A DNA stretch of 64,000 bases from Phormidesmis priestleyi BC1401 (lineage in GTDB: Bacteria > Cyanobacteriota > Cyanobacteriia > Leptolyngbyales > Leptolyngbyaceae): assembly GCF_001650195.1 (NCBI RefSeq), contig NZ_LXYR01000012.1:53663-117662 (forward strand). The letters run 5' to 3'. Under the pieces are notes generated by a model. The model worked only from the letters and a program-made list of their open reading frames with translations, had not been told where the DNA came from and searched no databases. Position 1 is the stretch's first letter. Each line of letters begins with the position of its first letter. A program made the translations under genes and the position numbers. This document shows, one piece after another, positions 37,316-46,915 of this stretch.

Positions 37316-39736
37316 CTATCGGTTCATGTGGTCTTGCATCAACTGTTGTGCCCTCGGCTTATAAAGTAAGTAAAACAGCGATTCGATATATCTCAGCATA
37401 TCCTCACGGTTTTCTTGAGACGTGTAGTTCCAGAAGCCGTAAATCTTGGCAAGAGATAGCAGTCGAGTCGTGTGAATCTTCCAGGTATAGGTGCTATAAA
37501 CCCGATCGATGCCCCGTTTTGAAATCTCGCTCCAATAATTGGGGTTGCGATCGCACTCATTTAAGAATTCTAAAATCACACTTGCACTCTCTGCTTGCTC
37601 AGTCGGATTGATATAGAATCCATTCACCGCGTTTTGAATGATTTCTAACGGACCTCCAAAGCGAGTCGCAAAGGTTGGCAATCCGGTAATCATCGATTCT
37701 AAGATGGTTAGACCAAAGGCTTCAAAGAGAGCGGGTTGCACAAAAATGCCTTGACGATCGGCAATCACCCGATACACTTCTCCCGTATCGCTCTTTGACA
37801 ATCGCGTTCCCAACCAGCGAATCTTGCCGTATAAATTGTATTGGTCAATCAACTGATAAAGCTTTTGAATTTGATCAATTTCTTCGCTGTCCGTGGAGTC
37901 TTCAGTGCGAAGTTTTCCGGCGATCAAAATTAGGTTACAGCGCTCTTGAAGGTCGGTGCTTTTGCCATACAGTTCGACTAAGCCTGTCAGATTTTTGATG
38001 CGATCGAGCCGCGCCATTGAGAACAACGGACGTTTATTGGGGTCATCTAAGGTGCCATAAATCTGAGTCGGATCGTCTTGCGTAAAGAGCATCTCTTCTA
38101 GACGGTCACGATCGCCCAACAGTCGATCGTCTTGGCGCGTGTAAGGGAAAAATACACTCTCATTAACTCCAGGCGGCACCACGTTAAACTTGGGGCTAAA
38201 TAGCTCAATGCCGCTCACCACATGATAGAGATCCGGCATCGTAAACGACTTATAAGACTCATATTGTCCGACGCTTTCAGGGGTGCCGACAATTTCTTGA
38301 TAGGTGCTGCTAATGATAAAGTTTGCAGCATTCATCGCGATTAAATCAGCCGTAAACTGAAGGGAGAAATGATAGGAATTCTCTAAATCTTGCCAATAGA
38401 GATTACTAAACAAATACTTTGATTTTTCAAGCGCGTGAGCGATGTTGCACTGAGTGACTTTTAAGCGTCTTGCTAATAAAAACGCCACTAAATTGCCGTC
38501 AGAATAGTTGCCGACAATCAGATCGGGAACGCCCTGAAACTCAGCCCGAAGCTCTTTTTCAGCATCAAGGGCAAACGTTTCTAGGTAAGGCCAAATTTCA
38601 AAGCGAGAGATCCAATTTTGGGTCAATTTGGAATTGAACTCGCGAAATGGAACGCGGAGAATCCAGGCATCTTTTGTACCGTAAATTTTCTCTAATCGCT
38701 GATTGCAGAGAGTGCCGTCACTATTGGGAATCAGACGAGTCAACACCATGACTTTTGGATGCACATCCAAGACTTCTAGCCCTGCCAAGTCAAGATCTTC
38801 TTGAAGCTGCTGTTCAAGGCTTTTCACCTGATCAAGAATGTAAACCACCTGTCCGCCTGTGTCGGGTCTGCCGAGTACGCCTTCTTGTCCAAACCATCCA
38901 TGAGGCGACACCAAGACCACCTTAAAGATCATCGGAATGCGTGAGATAAAGGCTTCGAGTGCCTGGTAATCAGGGGAGTCTATTAAACGATCGAGCAATT
39001 CTAGCGTCTCTTGAACTCGATGAGATGTGTTGCCCCATCCTGGCTCAAATCCCAGATTTTGCAAGTCAAATCGAAAGCTTTGATAGGGAGAATCGGCGGG
39101 CTGATCGCTGACTAAACTTAACGCCTGTTTGACCCGATCGGACAATTGCTGTCGCGACTGAATTCGTTCATTAATCATCAACTGTGAGCCGCCATAGCGG
39201 TGCAATCTCAAAAAATTAAAGAGCGAATCTTCCCATTGGCTAGAGTCTTGAAACAGTTTGCTCGATAGATATCGGTTGAGAAACTCGACTCCTTTGCCGA
39301 TGTTTTTAGGGTCACGAATGGTCGGTGAATAATCATAAAATGGTTGGAAATCGATTTCAAAAGTGCCACCGTCTTGCGGATGGTAGTGATTGACAAGCCG
39401 ATCGCGCAAATCTAACAATTCTTGGGGGGTGATTGGCTCGATCGTCAGATCTTCTAACAGCCGATATGCCTCTTGTCGGGCGATTCGGGGGCGAATAATC
39501 ATACAGAGTGTTTCATTCACCAAGATGATTTCTTGAACATAATAAATCAGCTTACTGAGTCGCGACGACGTATGAAATTGCTCTGATTTCTGATAATTTT
39601 GACAATATTCGCCAAACGCGCGTAGGATTTCGTTTCGCAATAGATATTTCTTGTCAGACGTTCGCAAAAGACTCACAAACTGACGTAAATCTGCTTTTTC
39701 TTCAGTGTTAAGAACCGCTTGAATGAGGTCTGACAT
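37316..39736 (-). CDS. susA: Sucrose synthase
   Basis: 806 aa, the standard length. It catalyses the reversible cleavage of sucrose with NDP to NDP-glucose and fructose. The N-terminal half is the cellular-targeting and EPBD-type region; the GT-B domain begins near residue 275 with GWFGQEGVLGRPDTGGQVVY. Later motifs are FSMARLDRIKNLTGL and ALFEAFGLTILESM with the catalytic acidic pair. In cyanobacteria SuS links sucrose to glycogen and polysaccharide synthesis. It appears monocistronic. Confidence 0.96.
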   Translation of the reverse strand: MSDLIQAVLNTEEKADLRQFVSLLRTSDKKYLLRNEILRAFGEYCQNYQKSEQFHTSSRLSKLIYYVQEIILVNETLCMIIRPRIARQEAYRLLEDLTIEPITPQELLDLRDRLVNHYHPQDGGTFEIDFQPFYDYSPTIRDPKNIGKGVEFLNRYLSSKLFQDSSQWEDSLFNFLRLHRYGGSQLMINERIQSRQQLSDRVKQALSLVSDQPADSPYQSFRFDLQNLGFEPGWGNTSHRVQETLELLDRLIDSPDYQALEAFISRIPMIFKVVLVSPHGWFGQEGVLGRPDTGGQVVYILDQVKSLEQQLQEDLDLAGLEVLDVHPKVMVLTRLIPNSDGTLCNQRLEKIYGTKDAWILRVPFREFNSKLTQNWISRFEIWPYLETFALDAEKELRAEFQGVPDLIVGNYSDGNLVAFLLARRLKVTQCNIAHALEKSKYLFSNLYWQDLENSYHFSLQFTADLIAMNAANFIISSTYQEIVGTPESVGQYESYKSFTMPDLYHVVSGIELFSPKFNVVPPGVNESVFFPYTRQDDRLLGDRDRLEEMLFTQDDPTQIYGTLDDPNKRPLFSMARLDRIKNLTGLVELYGKSTDLQERCNLILIAGKLRTEDSTDSEEIDQIQKLYQLIDQYNLYGKIRWLGTRLSKSDTGEVYRVIADRQGIFVQPALFEAFGLTILESMITGLPTFATRFGGPLEIIQNAVNGFYINPTEQAESASVILEFLNECDRNPNYWSEISKRGIDRVYSTYTWKIHTTRLLSLAKIYGFWNYTSQENREDMLRYIESLFYLLYKPRAQQLMQDHMNR

Positions 39737-39991
39737 AGCAACTTTTTTAGGGGATCAGCGGTCAGGGATCAGCACCCGATTTTGCTATCCTGGCAACCGT
39801 CTTCAGTGCTCACCTACTTACCAACAATGATGCTAGTTCTGATCTCACCCGTGATGTATCGTCCATAAGGCTGGAAAATTTCGAGAATTGCAATCTTTAC
39901 TATGCAGATCTAAACACTTGCTTACACTATTGAAAGACCGTCAAATTCTTGCTCTACAATCGGAGAAGCTTGCTCAATTTAGAATTGGATT

Positions 39992-40366
39992 ATGTCTCAC
40001 TTCACGACGGTTAAAATTCAGATCAGAAATGGCGAGACGCTGCACCAGGTTTTGAATGAATTGGGCTATAAAGTAGAGTGCGATCGCAACGTGCGCGGCT
40101 ATCAGGGCAATACGACCCAAGCCGATTATGTAGTTCGACAGTCAAATGGCTATGATTTGGGGTTTCGACGCAGTGGAGAAACTTACGATCTGATTGCTGA
40201 TTTTTGGGGCGCAAAGATTAACCAGCAAGAGTTTGTGAATGCTATCAGTCAAAAATATGCTCACAAAACTCTAATGAAAACCGCTCAAGAGCAGGGGTTT
40301 AACATTGAGGAAGAAGAAGTTTTAAGCGATGGAACGGTGCGAGTAGTCGTGGGTCGGTGGGTTTAG
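39992..40366 (+). CDS. Ycf35 family protein (DUF1257)
   Basis: 124 aa. It begins SHFTTVKIQIRNGETLHQVL and contains the Ycf35 features KVECDRNVRGYQGN and FWGAKINQQEFVNAI. The family is conserved in cyanobacteria and algal plastids, with no assigned activity. It is convergent with the sensor gene of the kinase operon, with only 4 bases between the stops. Confidence 0.93.
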   Translation: MSHFTTVKIQIRNGETLHQVLNELGYKVECDRNVRGYQGNTTQADYVVRQSNGYDLGFRRSGETYDLIADFWGAKINQQEFVNAISQKYAHKTLMKTAQEQGFNIEEEEVLSDGTVRVVVGRWV

Positions 40367-40370
40367 CGAG

Positions 40371-41780
40371 TCAAGAATACTCTTTAAGGCGGGGCATCAC
40401 TCCTAAGAGGACGAGTAGCGCGATCGTGATGGTGACGATCGTGCTTTTAACTTCAAATCCTTCTAGATCTTGATCGCCTTGGGTGATGGCATCTTTAAAG
40501 GCTTTGTCATTCACGTCGTAAGTTTTTTGATTGGCTTTTTTAAATTGCTCAAATGCCCAATTCGATTCACCTGGATTGTTGCCAACGCACAGCGCGATCG
40601 CCTCTCGATATTTTCCGCTTTGCTGGAGTTGACGGATTTGTTTATCAATCTGAAGGTATTGAGACAGCGTAGAAAGGTTGTCAATCACGGCTTGCCGCTC
40701 ACCCGGAAACGTAATATTGCTCAATTCTTCTCCTAAAAACCCGGTCAGCCCTGTGAGTTTAGTGTCTTGTTGTGCGAGTAGAATGATTTGCTCAAGTGTC
40801 TGACCACTCGGAGGAGCCGCAATCTGGTTCAGCTTGTTAAAGAATGCTTGTTCATGAGTGGCTGCATTTCTGACATCCAACAAATAGCGGCTCTCGTCAG
40901 CATTAGCACCATAAGCAAGGGCACGGGCTTGACGTAGAACGTGCATTGAGTCAAAGGCATCTTCTTTAGCGACTTTGAGATGATTGGAAGCCGACAGCAG
41001 AGACCCGATCGTATGCACCAAAAACAGGAGCGCGATCGCGGTTGCAGACAGCAAAAAAGGATTAAACGTGCGTCGAGTTCGCTGGCTAAGAAATAGCTGA
41101 AGCATCACCAAAATTCCGGCTAACCCTAGCGTCACGATCGCAATCAAAAACAGCGATCGGGCAGAGGCAAATCGTTGCTCTCCATAGGTGCGATCGAGAA
41201 CCTTCAAATTTGCTTGATCTAAGCGATCGGCAGCAGGCAAAAGGGTTTTATCTAGAATCTCAACTGCCGACAAATAAGCAGCTAACGTTCCAGCTTGATC
41301 TCGACGGGCATGGGCATCTCGCGCTTGCTGAATCTTCGCAACATACTCACCGATTCCGAGTTGCATGGTTTGGATCGGTTCGCGTTCTTCATCGTAGGTA
41401 ATGTTATTAGCCGCCGCGATTAATCGTTCTGTTACCGATCTGTAACGTTCATTATAACTTTGAACGATCGTTCCATCATTGTCTTTCTCGACGGGTTCTA
41501 GAAACGAATTTTGTGTGTTGCTAGACGGCACTAAAAACTCGCTGGCAGCAAAGGCATCCATTCCAGCCATGCCGTCTTTTAAGCGTTGGGCTGTGATAAT
41601 ACTGGGCACTGCATCTCTCCCTACAGTTTTAATCGCATTACGTTGTTCTTGTATTCCCAGAATTGTAGTCGTCAGCAATAATAAGCCTGCTCCCCAAACG
41701 ATGTATAAGCCACTTCTAATCAGTTGGGGAGTTGTTAGTTTTTTGATTGCTTTAGTAGATTTCTGTGTAATGGTAGCCAT
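40371..41780 (-). CDS. Four-TM sensor-like membrane protein, GlnX-like (last gene of the kinase operon)
   Basis: 469 aa. Predicted membrane segments lie at about 22-43, 205-228, 237-262 and 446-465, separating two extracytoplasmic helical domains (about 44-204 and 263-445) that resemble four-helix bundle chemoreceptor-type domains. No HAMP or signalling domain follows. This two-bundle, four-TM layout is that of GlnX, which in Mycobacterium sits with PknG and relays amino acid status. I infer the same kind of role here from layout and neighbours, not from residue identity. It starts 20 bases after the FHA gene. Confidence 0.65.
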   Translation of the reverse strand: MATITQKSTKAIKKLTTPQLIRSGLYIVWGAGLLLLTTTILGIQEQRNAIKTVGRDAVPSIITAQRLKDGMAGMDAFAASEFLVPSSNTQNSFLEPVEKDNDGTIVQSYNERYRSVTERLIAAANNITYDEEREPIQTMQLGIGEYVAKIQQARDAHARRDQAGTLAAYLSAVEILDKTLLPAADRLDQANLKVLDRTYGEQRFASARSLFLIAIVTLGLAGILVMLQLFLSQRTRRTFNPFLLSATAIALLFLVHTIGSLLSASNHLKVAKEDAFDSMHVLRQARALAYGANADESRYLLDVRNAATHEQAFFNKLNQIAAPPSGQTLEQIILLAQQDTKLTGLTGFLGEELSNITFPGERQAVIDNLSTLSQYLQIDKQIRQLQQSGKYREAIALCVGNNPGESNWAFEQFKKANQKTYDVNDKAFKDAITQGDQDLEGFEVKSTIVTITIALLVLLGVMPRLKEYS

Positions 41781-41800
41781 GATTTAGAAAATAGTTTTAC

Positions 41801-42463
41801 TTACTGAGTAATTGTTTGAATGATAATTTTTGTCCAATGTCCGATCGTGATCACATCACCATTGTTGAGCGGCATATCAACCATTGGTTTAAGTTCAACG
41901 CCGTTAAGCTGCGTCCCGTTGGATGAGCCGATATCGCGCAGAGTCAATGTGTCATCTAGCTGACGATCGAGAAGCGCGTGACGATGAGAAACCGCGTCAT
42001 CCAAATCCAGCGCGATGTCTGGGTAGACGGCTCTCACTTGGCTGGTGCGACCGATCAAATGAGTCGATTTGCCGAGGCGAATCGTGATCGGAGTTGCGTC
42101 TGCTGGTGGTGTGGGGCTGTCGGGGTGACGCAGTGATGGGTCGATCGTCACCACAACTTCCCATTCACGAGTGGCTGGTTCCTGTTTGGTCGTGGTGGTC
42201 TCAAGAGGGGTCACGACTTCGGGCACAACGGATTGAATGATGGGCAGTTCTCCGTGGGCTTTTGTCACGAAGTTATAGCCGCAAATCTCGCAAAACTTGC
42301 CGCTGTGGAGTTCGTGAAGGGCACTGCAATCGGGGCATAGTTGCGCGGCGATCTCAGGAATGGTAGGCGCGATCGCGGCGGAAGGGCTGCCGATTTTCGC
42401 GCCGCACTCTGAGCAATAATCAGACTCGCTAGATTCGTGACCTTTGGGGCAATAGGTAGACAT
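41801..42463 (-). CDS. Zinc-ribbon and FHA domain protein, GarA-like
   Basis: 220 aa. Two zinc-ribbon pairs (C5...C17/C20 and C43/C46...C58/C61) precede a linker and a C-terminal FHA domain (about 125-218) with G138-R139, S159-x-x-H162 and SSNGT (180-184), the phosphothreonine-binding residues. The linker contains LETTTTK (residues 87-93). Mycobacterial GarA, the PknG substrate, carries an ETTS phospho-site before its FHA domain, so this could be the kinase target whose FHA then folds back or binds partners. That parallel is inference. Confidence 0.85.
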   Translation of the reverse strand: MSTYCPKGHESSESDYCSECGAKIGSPSAAIAPTIPEIAAQLCPDCSALHELHSGKFCEICGYNFVTKAHGELPIIQSVVPEVVTPLETTTTKQEPATREWEVVVTIDPSLRHPDSPTPPADATPITIRLGKSTHLIGRTSQVRAVYPDIALDLDDAVSHRHALLDRQLDDTLTLRDIGSSNGTQLNGVELKPMVDMPLNNGDVITIGHWTKIIIQTITQ

Positions 42464-42472
42464 AGTAATGGA

Positions 42473-43750
42473 TTATGACTTAGGAATGCGCGTGGTTTTG
42501 GTCGATCGGGTTTCCAATGCCATTTCATCTTCTTTGGCGATCGCTTTCTTCAATCGCACAGTTCCGGTAGGCGCGTCCTCAATTTCCACCACGGTTCGCA
42601 GCAGTTTGGCGGTGGCTTCATTTCCCGATTCATGGGCGATTTTAACGGCTCGTCCTAGTTTGGCGGTCGCGACCTCGACGTTGCCACGATTACGAGCGTC
42701 TAACCCTTCTTGAATGGTCTGAGCGAGTTCAGCTTGCCCCGTGTAGTGAGCGACGCGGCGATCAATCTTGGTAGATTTGGCATCATCATCTGTCCAGACG
42801 GCTAGAATTCGAGCTTCGGCAATTTTGGTTTCGGTGCCGTCGATCGTGCAGATCAGACTTGCCCGACCTGCCAGCATTTCGTCACCCACATTACCTGGAT
42901 TGACCTCAATGCAGAAGTGGTAATCCCGCGATTCGCGTTTGCCCCACGCCCCGGTTGGATAGTCCACCACCTGCGGCTTCATGGGTTTAGCCCGATCGGT
43001 GAGATCAACAATATCGGGGCTGACTTGTTTGCAGAAAAGAATCTTAGCTCCTTGAGGAGTCCACAACCGCATTGAGACATCGCTAATATTTTTGCCCATT
43101 GCCTGCTGCAAAATCGTCTGAAAATCAGCTTCAATCATCAAAGCATCGGCGATGATGTCAGTGGTGCCGAGAAGCTTGCTAGAAATGCGTCTGAGTTGGG
43201 CAACGCGCCAATCGGTTCCGACTCCTCGACAGTCGCATTGAAACACGCTTTCACAGGCTTGAAGCGCCCGATCGAATGCTTTTTCATCTGACTCATCATT
43301 CTGTCCATCCGTCAGCAATAATGCCTGCCGAATAGCAGACGGCATAAGCTGAAATTGTTTGCGAGCCGCCTCTAGCCACGTTGAAATCAGCGTTCCGCCC
43401 CCTGCCTCGATCGAGCGAATATTGATGATCGCTTGCTGTTTGTTTTCAGGAGTTGCTTGCATTAGAGGAACGACTAATCGCGCTTGACTTGCCCCCGTGA
43501 CCATGAAGAAATGAGCATCTTCTGGGAGCAGATTGACCGCTTTGATCATGGCATCTTTTGCCGATCGAATTTTTTGCCCGCCCATTGATCCTGATGTGTC
43601 GCAGATGATTCCAAATAGTCGCCCTCCCGATACGCTGCTTGAAATTTCTGTATTCTCACCAGCGTTCACGGTCATGATCGCGTGGACTTCTCTCGATCCT
43701 TGCGGCAAGAATTGATTTTGAAAGACTTCGGCGGTGAATTGAGTAGACAT
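42473..43750 (-). CDS. von Willebrand factor A domain protein
   Basis: 425 aa. The vWA domain spans about 20-200, with an intact MIDAS: DTSGS (51-55), the Thr in GGGTLIST and the Asp in LLTDGQNDES. A beta-rich segment follows (SMRLWTPQGAKILF) and then a helical tail (KLGRAVKIAHESGNEATAKL) with a basic end. No signal peptide, so cytoplasmic. In TerY-P-type modules a vWA protein travels with a PP2C phosphatase and kinase, as it does here. Spacing to neighbours is 4 and 9 bases. Confidence 0.9.
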   Translation of the reverse strand: MSTQFTAEVFQNQFLPQGSREVHAIMTVNAGENTEISSSVSGGRLFGIICDTSGSMGGQKIRSAKDAMIKAVNLLPEDAHFFMVTGASQARLVVPLMQATPENKQQAIINIRSIEAGGGTLISTWLEAARKQFQLMPSAIRQALLLTDGQNDESDEKAFDRALQACESVFQCDCRGVGTDWRVAQLRRISSKLLGTTDIIADALMIEADFQTILQQAMGKNISDVSMRLWTPQGAKILFCKQVSPDIVDLTDRAKPMKPQVVDYPTGAWGKRESRDYHFCIEVNPGNVGDEMLAGRASLICTIDGTETKIAEARILAVWTDDDAKSTKIDRRVAHYTGQAELAQTIQEGLDARNRGNVEVATAKLGRAVKIAHESGNEATAKLLRTVVEIEDAPTGTVRLKKAIAKEDEMALETRSTKTTRIPKS

Positions 43751-43754
43751 AGGT

Positions 43755-44717
43755 TTAGTTCAATAAGTGATGAATGAATAGTGCAATCGTGATGTTATCG
43801 TGTCCACCTTGCGATCGGGCAAACTCTACTAGCGATCTCGAAATCGTAACCGCATCCGTCCCCAAACTTTTTTGCACCAATTCCTGAATCTGTTGGGCTT
43901 CGGGTGCGTAATTCCATAACCCGTCACTGCACAGTAGGAGATAGCCAGCGCTGGGAAGCGGGAAACGAACGATCGGGGGGGCAGCGTCGTCTTGGGCATC
44001 GGCTCCTAGCCAGCGAGTGATTGCGTGTGCTTGGGGAGAGTGATTTGCTTCGGCTGCGGTTATTTTGCCGGATGCGATCGCGTCATTTACCCAGGAGTGA
44101 TCGTGCGTCAACTGCTGCGATCCGGTGTCAGAAATCCAGTAAGCACGACTGTCGCCCAGCCATGCGATCGTGGCGATTCCATCATGCACGACTGCCGCAA
44201 CTACTGTGGTAGACGGTGGCTCGGTGTCAGACGGACCTTCAGAAAGGCGACTAACCTCCAATCTCGCAGTGTCCATCGCCGATCGCAGTGCAGACTCTGG
44301 TGAAGCGCCAGTTTGCAGGGCGGATGCTAAGGTCAAACACGCACTTTTAGACGCAGCTTGAGCCGCGAGTTCGGGATAATGAGAACTAGATACGCCATCA
44401 CAAACGATGAGAATTTCGGCGGTTCCCACGGTTTGTAGTGCTAGAAAATCTTCGTTTTGATGATGTCGAAGTCCTCGATCGCTGACTCCTGCCAAATTTG
44501 GATTGAGAATCACCTCAACCCGATCGCCCTCTCTCACCTCTTGACGAAATCCACACTGATTGCAGAACCCGTCTGGGTCGATCGTGTCAGGCGACGCACC
44601 ACATTTTTCACACCCAGAAGAGGCATTTTTCTCGGCTAAAGCAGTGCCGCATTCTTCACAAAACTGGTCGGCTGGCAAAACGGGTGCCTCACACTGTGGG
44701 CATTGAGTCGTTGGCAT
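43755..44717 (-). CDS. PP2C-type Ser/Thr phosphatase with two N-terminal zinc ribbons
   Basis: 320 aa. Zinc-ribbon pairs are C6/C9...C20/C23 and C36/C39...C52/C55. The PP2C domain (about 72-318) has intact metal-binding motifs: SDRGLRHHQNED (79-90), VCDGVSSS (106-113), WLGDSRAY, LLCSDGLW and GHDNITIALF. It should dephosphorylate Ser/Thr targets of the adjacent kinase. Its start is two bases after the kinase stop, so the pair is likely translationally coupled. Confidence 0.93.
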   Translation of the reverse strand: MPTTQCPQCEAPVLPADQFCEECGTALAEKNASSGCEKCGASPDTIDPDGFCNQCGFRQEVREGDRVEVILNPNLAGVSDRGLRHHQNEDFLALQTVGTAEILIVCDGVSSSHYPELAAQAASKSACLTLASALQTGASPESALRSAMDTARLEVSRLSEGPSDTEPPSTTVVAAVVHDGIATIAWLGDSRAYWISDTGSQQLTHDHSWVNDAIASGKITAAEANHSPQAHAITRWLGADAQDDAAPPIVRFPLPSAGYLLLCSDGLWNYAPEAQQIQELVQKSLGTDAVTISRSLVEFARSQGGHDNITIALFIHHLLN

Positions 44718-44719
44718 GA

Positions 44720-46891
44720 TTAAAATAGACTCCTTGGTCTGACTCGATTGGCTTCATCGACGAGCCGAATTTTTTCATCTCCGGTTGCCAGGTGTGCCAG
44801 GTTACGCAAAGCTTTTTCGAGTCCTTTTCTGATTTTGGGTTCCTCTAAAGGTTGACCCAGAATCGCGATCGCTGACGTGGGCGGAATAGCTTTCGTCGTG
44901 ACCAAATGCAGAGCCGTTTCGAGGACTTGCTGCGTGAGGCGATGTCGCTCTACGCCATCCAGCGTTAAGGCTTCGATCGCTACAGAAGCCGCTCTTAGCT
45001 CTTGGGCTCCGGGGGCACTACGATCGCGATTGACCAGCGTCCGGGCAACTTCGACTCGCGATCGTGTAAACAAACTGGATGATTGCGGCACTCGCTCTAG
45101 CGCAGCCACGGCTTCTTTACGATCGCCTCTGGCACTCAAACATCGCGCTAACCCAAATGCAGCCGAGACGTAACTGGGATCGGTGCGAGACACCAAATCA
45201 TACATCTTGATCGCTAAGGGATAATTCTTGGCTTGCTCGGCGGATAAGGCTAACGCGAGTTTTGGCGCTAACTCTCCGGGTAAGTCAAAATAAACCTGGT
45301 CGAAGGCTGCCTGAGCCTCTTTGAATTTGCCTTGCGCCATCAGCGATCGACCTCGATACCACAGCAATCGCCAGTCCCACGGGTCTTTGGCTTCGACTTC
45401 GGCTAGGCAGTTTTCAGCGTGAGCGTAGTTGACTCCGATCAAACTATTAGCTAATCGTAAAAGCGCTTCGGTTGAGGTAGGAAATTGTTTAACCGCTTGT
45501 GATAAATTCTCGATTCGATGGCTATTATCTGCGATCGCGCTGGCATTCATCACAGCGTCGAACCCTGAATCAGTCGCATCTAATAAAGGAATCGGTAATT
45601 GATCATAGCTGGCGTTAATCGGTGCAGAGTCACTACTATTCATCAACGCTAACCGATCGCCGTTAAACAAGTTGCTCGATGTAGGGCGCGGAACATTGGT
45701 TTCTAACGCCACCATTTCTCGCAGCACACCCAATAGCTGATCTGCCATCTCATCGGCAGTCTGCAAGCGATCGTCGGGATTCTCAGCCGTCGCTTTAATT
45801 AGAAATCGATAGAGTGATTCGTGTTGCGCGAAGATCGGATCTTCATCCGCATTCGGCAAGGTGAAAAGGTGTTCTTTGCTGAAGCCTTTGATATTGGTGA
45901 TTAGTACCGCTAACGTCCGCGCAACGGTGAACAGATCAGAGACGATCGTCGGACCTTCTCCGGCTTCGGGCGCAGTGTAGCCAACCGTGCCATAGATATC
46001 GCCGCTGGGATCATCAATGCGCCGCACCCCGCCCAAGTCAATCAGCTTGACATCGCCGCCTTCTAACATCACATTGTCGGGCTTAAAGTCACAGTAGACC
46101 AACCCCAACTGATGCAAATAAGCAAACGCACTCAAAATGCGATGAATATAGGCGATCGCTTCGGTGACAGGCAGCACGCCTCGCTGTTTGCGAATATCTT
46201 TGAGCGTTTGCCCGCCGACATACTCCATGATGATGAAGCCTTCGGTGCCGTGATTGACAAAGTTATAGATGCCCACAATATTCGGGTGTTTGACCACCGC
46301 GAGAAACTGGCGTTCTGCAACCGCAACGGCTGCGCTGGCGGCATCTTCGCTGTTGAGCAACCCTTTGAGAACCACATAGCGAGACAGCGTTTTGTCAAAG
46401 CCCAGATAAATCCAGCCCAAACCGCCGTAAGCGATCGCGCCTTTGACTTCATATTGACCTGCGATCACATCTCCCGGTTGCAGCGTGGCGATAAACGAAT
46501 ATTTTTGCCCACATTTGCTGCAAAAGCCTTTTTCTCGTTTGAGAGGGTTGTTGCAGTTGCCGCAAGCGCGTTTGTTTTCAGGCACTTTGGCTTCGATCAG
46601 AATCGCCTTTTCTGGCTCTGTAGAGGGCAATTCAGGAATCGAAATTAAGCCTGCGCCGAGTTGTCTGCGAGTGCTGCGCGCTGACGTGGAGTGAGTGCGT
46701 CGCGATCCTTTAGATGCCCGTGTCAGGGGAGACGATCCCGTTCCAGTTGTGACGGGGGCGCTTCTTGCCGTAACTCTCGCACTCGGTTGAGGGTTTCTTG
46801 ATGTCGCGATCGCTGCAAGTCCGCAAACGTCGCAGTAACCATCTTCGAGAGTGCCCGTGCAGTGATTTCGAGTGCAGCGCTCGCCGTTCAT
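44720..46891 (-). CDS. PknG-like Ser/Thr protein kinase with zinc ribbons and TPR region
   Basis: 723 aa. Zinc-ribbon pairs C6/C11...C20/C23 and C110/C113...C124/C127 are separated by a basic Ser/Thr-rich linker. The kinase domain (about 138-400) shows Gly-loop AYGGLGWIYLG, Lys176 in VVLKG, catalytic loop YCDFKPDN (Asp268, non-RD), DLG (285-287) and APE (307-309). The C-terminal half (about 450-720) is TPR-like. This is the PknG architecture (rubredoxin-like metal site, kinase, TPR). It is soluble, unlike most bacterial Hanks kinases, and would be controlled through partners. Confidence 0.92.
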   Translation of the reverse strand: MNGERCTRNHCTGTLEDGYCDVCGLAAIATSRNPQPSARVTARSAPVTTGTGSSPLTRASKGSRRTHSTSARSTRRQLGAGLISIPELPSTEPEKAILIEAKVPENKRACGNCNNPLKREKGFCSKCGQKYSFIATLQPGDVIAGQYEVKGAIAYGGLGWIYLGFDKTLSRYVVLKGLLNSEDAASAAVAVAERQFLAVVKHPNIVGIYNFVNHGTEGFIIMEYVGGQTLKDIRKQRGVLPVTEAIAYIHRILSAFAYLHQLGLVYCDFKPDNVMLEGGDVKLIDLGGVRRIDDPSGDIYGTVGYTAPEAGEGPTIVSDLFTVARTLAVLITNIKGFSKEHLFTLPNADEDPIFAQHESLYRFLIKATAENPDDRLQTADEMADQLLGVLREMVALETNVPRPTSSNLFNGDRLALMNSSDSAPINASYDQLPIPLLDATDSGFDAVMNASAIADNSHRIENLSQAVKQFPTSTEALLRLANSLIGVNYAHAENCLAEVEAKDPWDWRLLWYRGRSLMAQGKFKEAQAAFDQVYFDLPGELAPKLALALSAEQAKNYPLAIKMYDLVSRTDPSYVSAAFGLARCLSARGDRKEAVAALERVPQSSSLFTRSRVEVARTLVNRDRSAPGAQELRAASVAIEALTLDGVERHRLTQQVLETALHLVTTKAIPPTSAIAILGQPLEEPKIRKGLEKALRNLAHLATGDEKIRLVDEANRVRPRSLF

Positions 46892-46915
46892 CTAAAAACT
46901 CCTGTGAGTAGAAGG

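Noticed and set aside
37048..37611. 187-codon plus-strand ORF
   Set aside because: It overlaps the 3' end of sucrose synthase on the opposite strand and shows no domain.
42473..46891. Classical TerY-P tellurium-resistance triad
   Set aside because: vWA, PP2C and kinase are present, but no TerD/TerC-type genes occur and the kinase is PknG-like; I describe it as a related but separate module.
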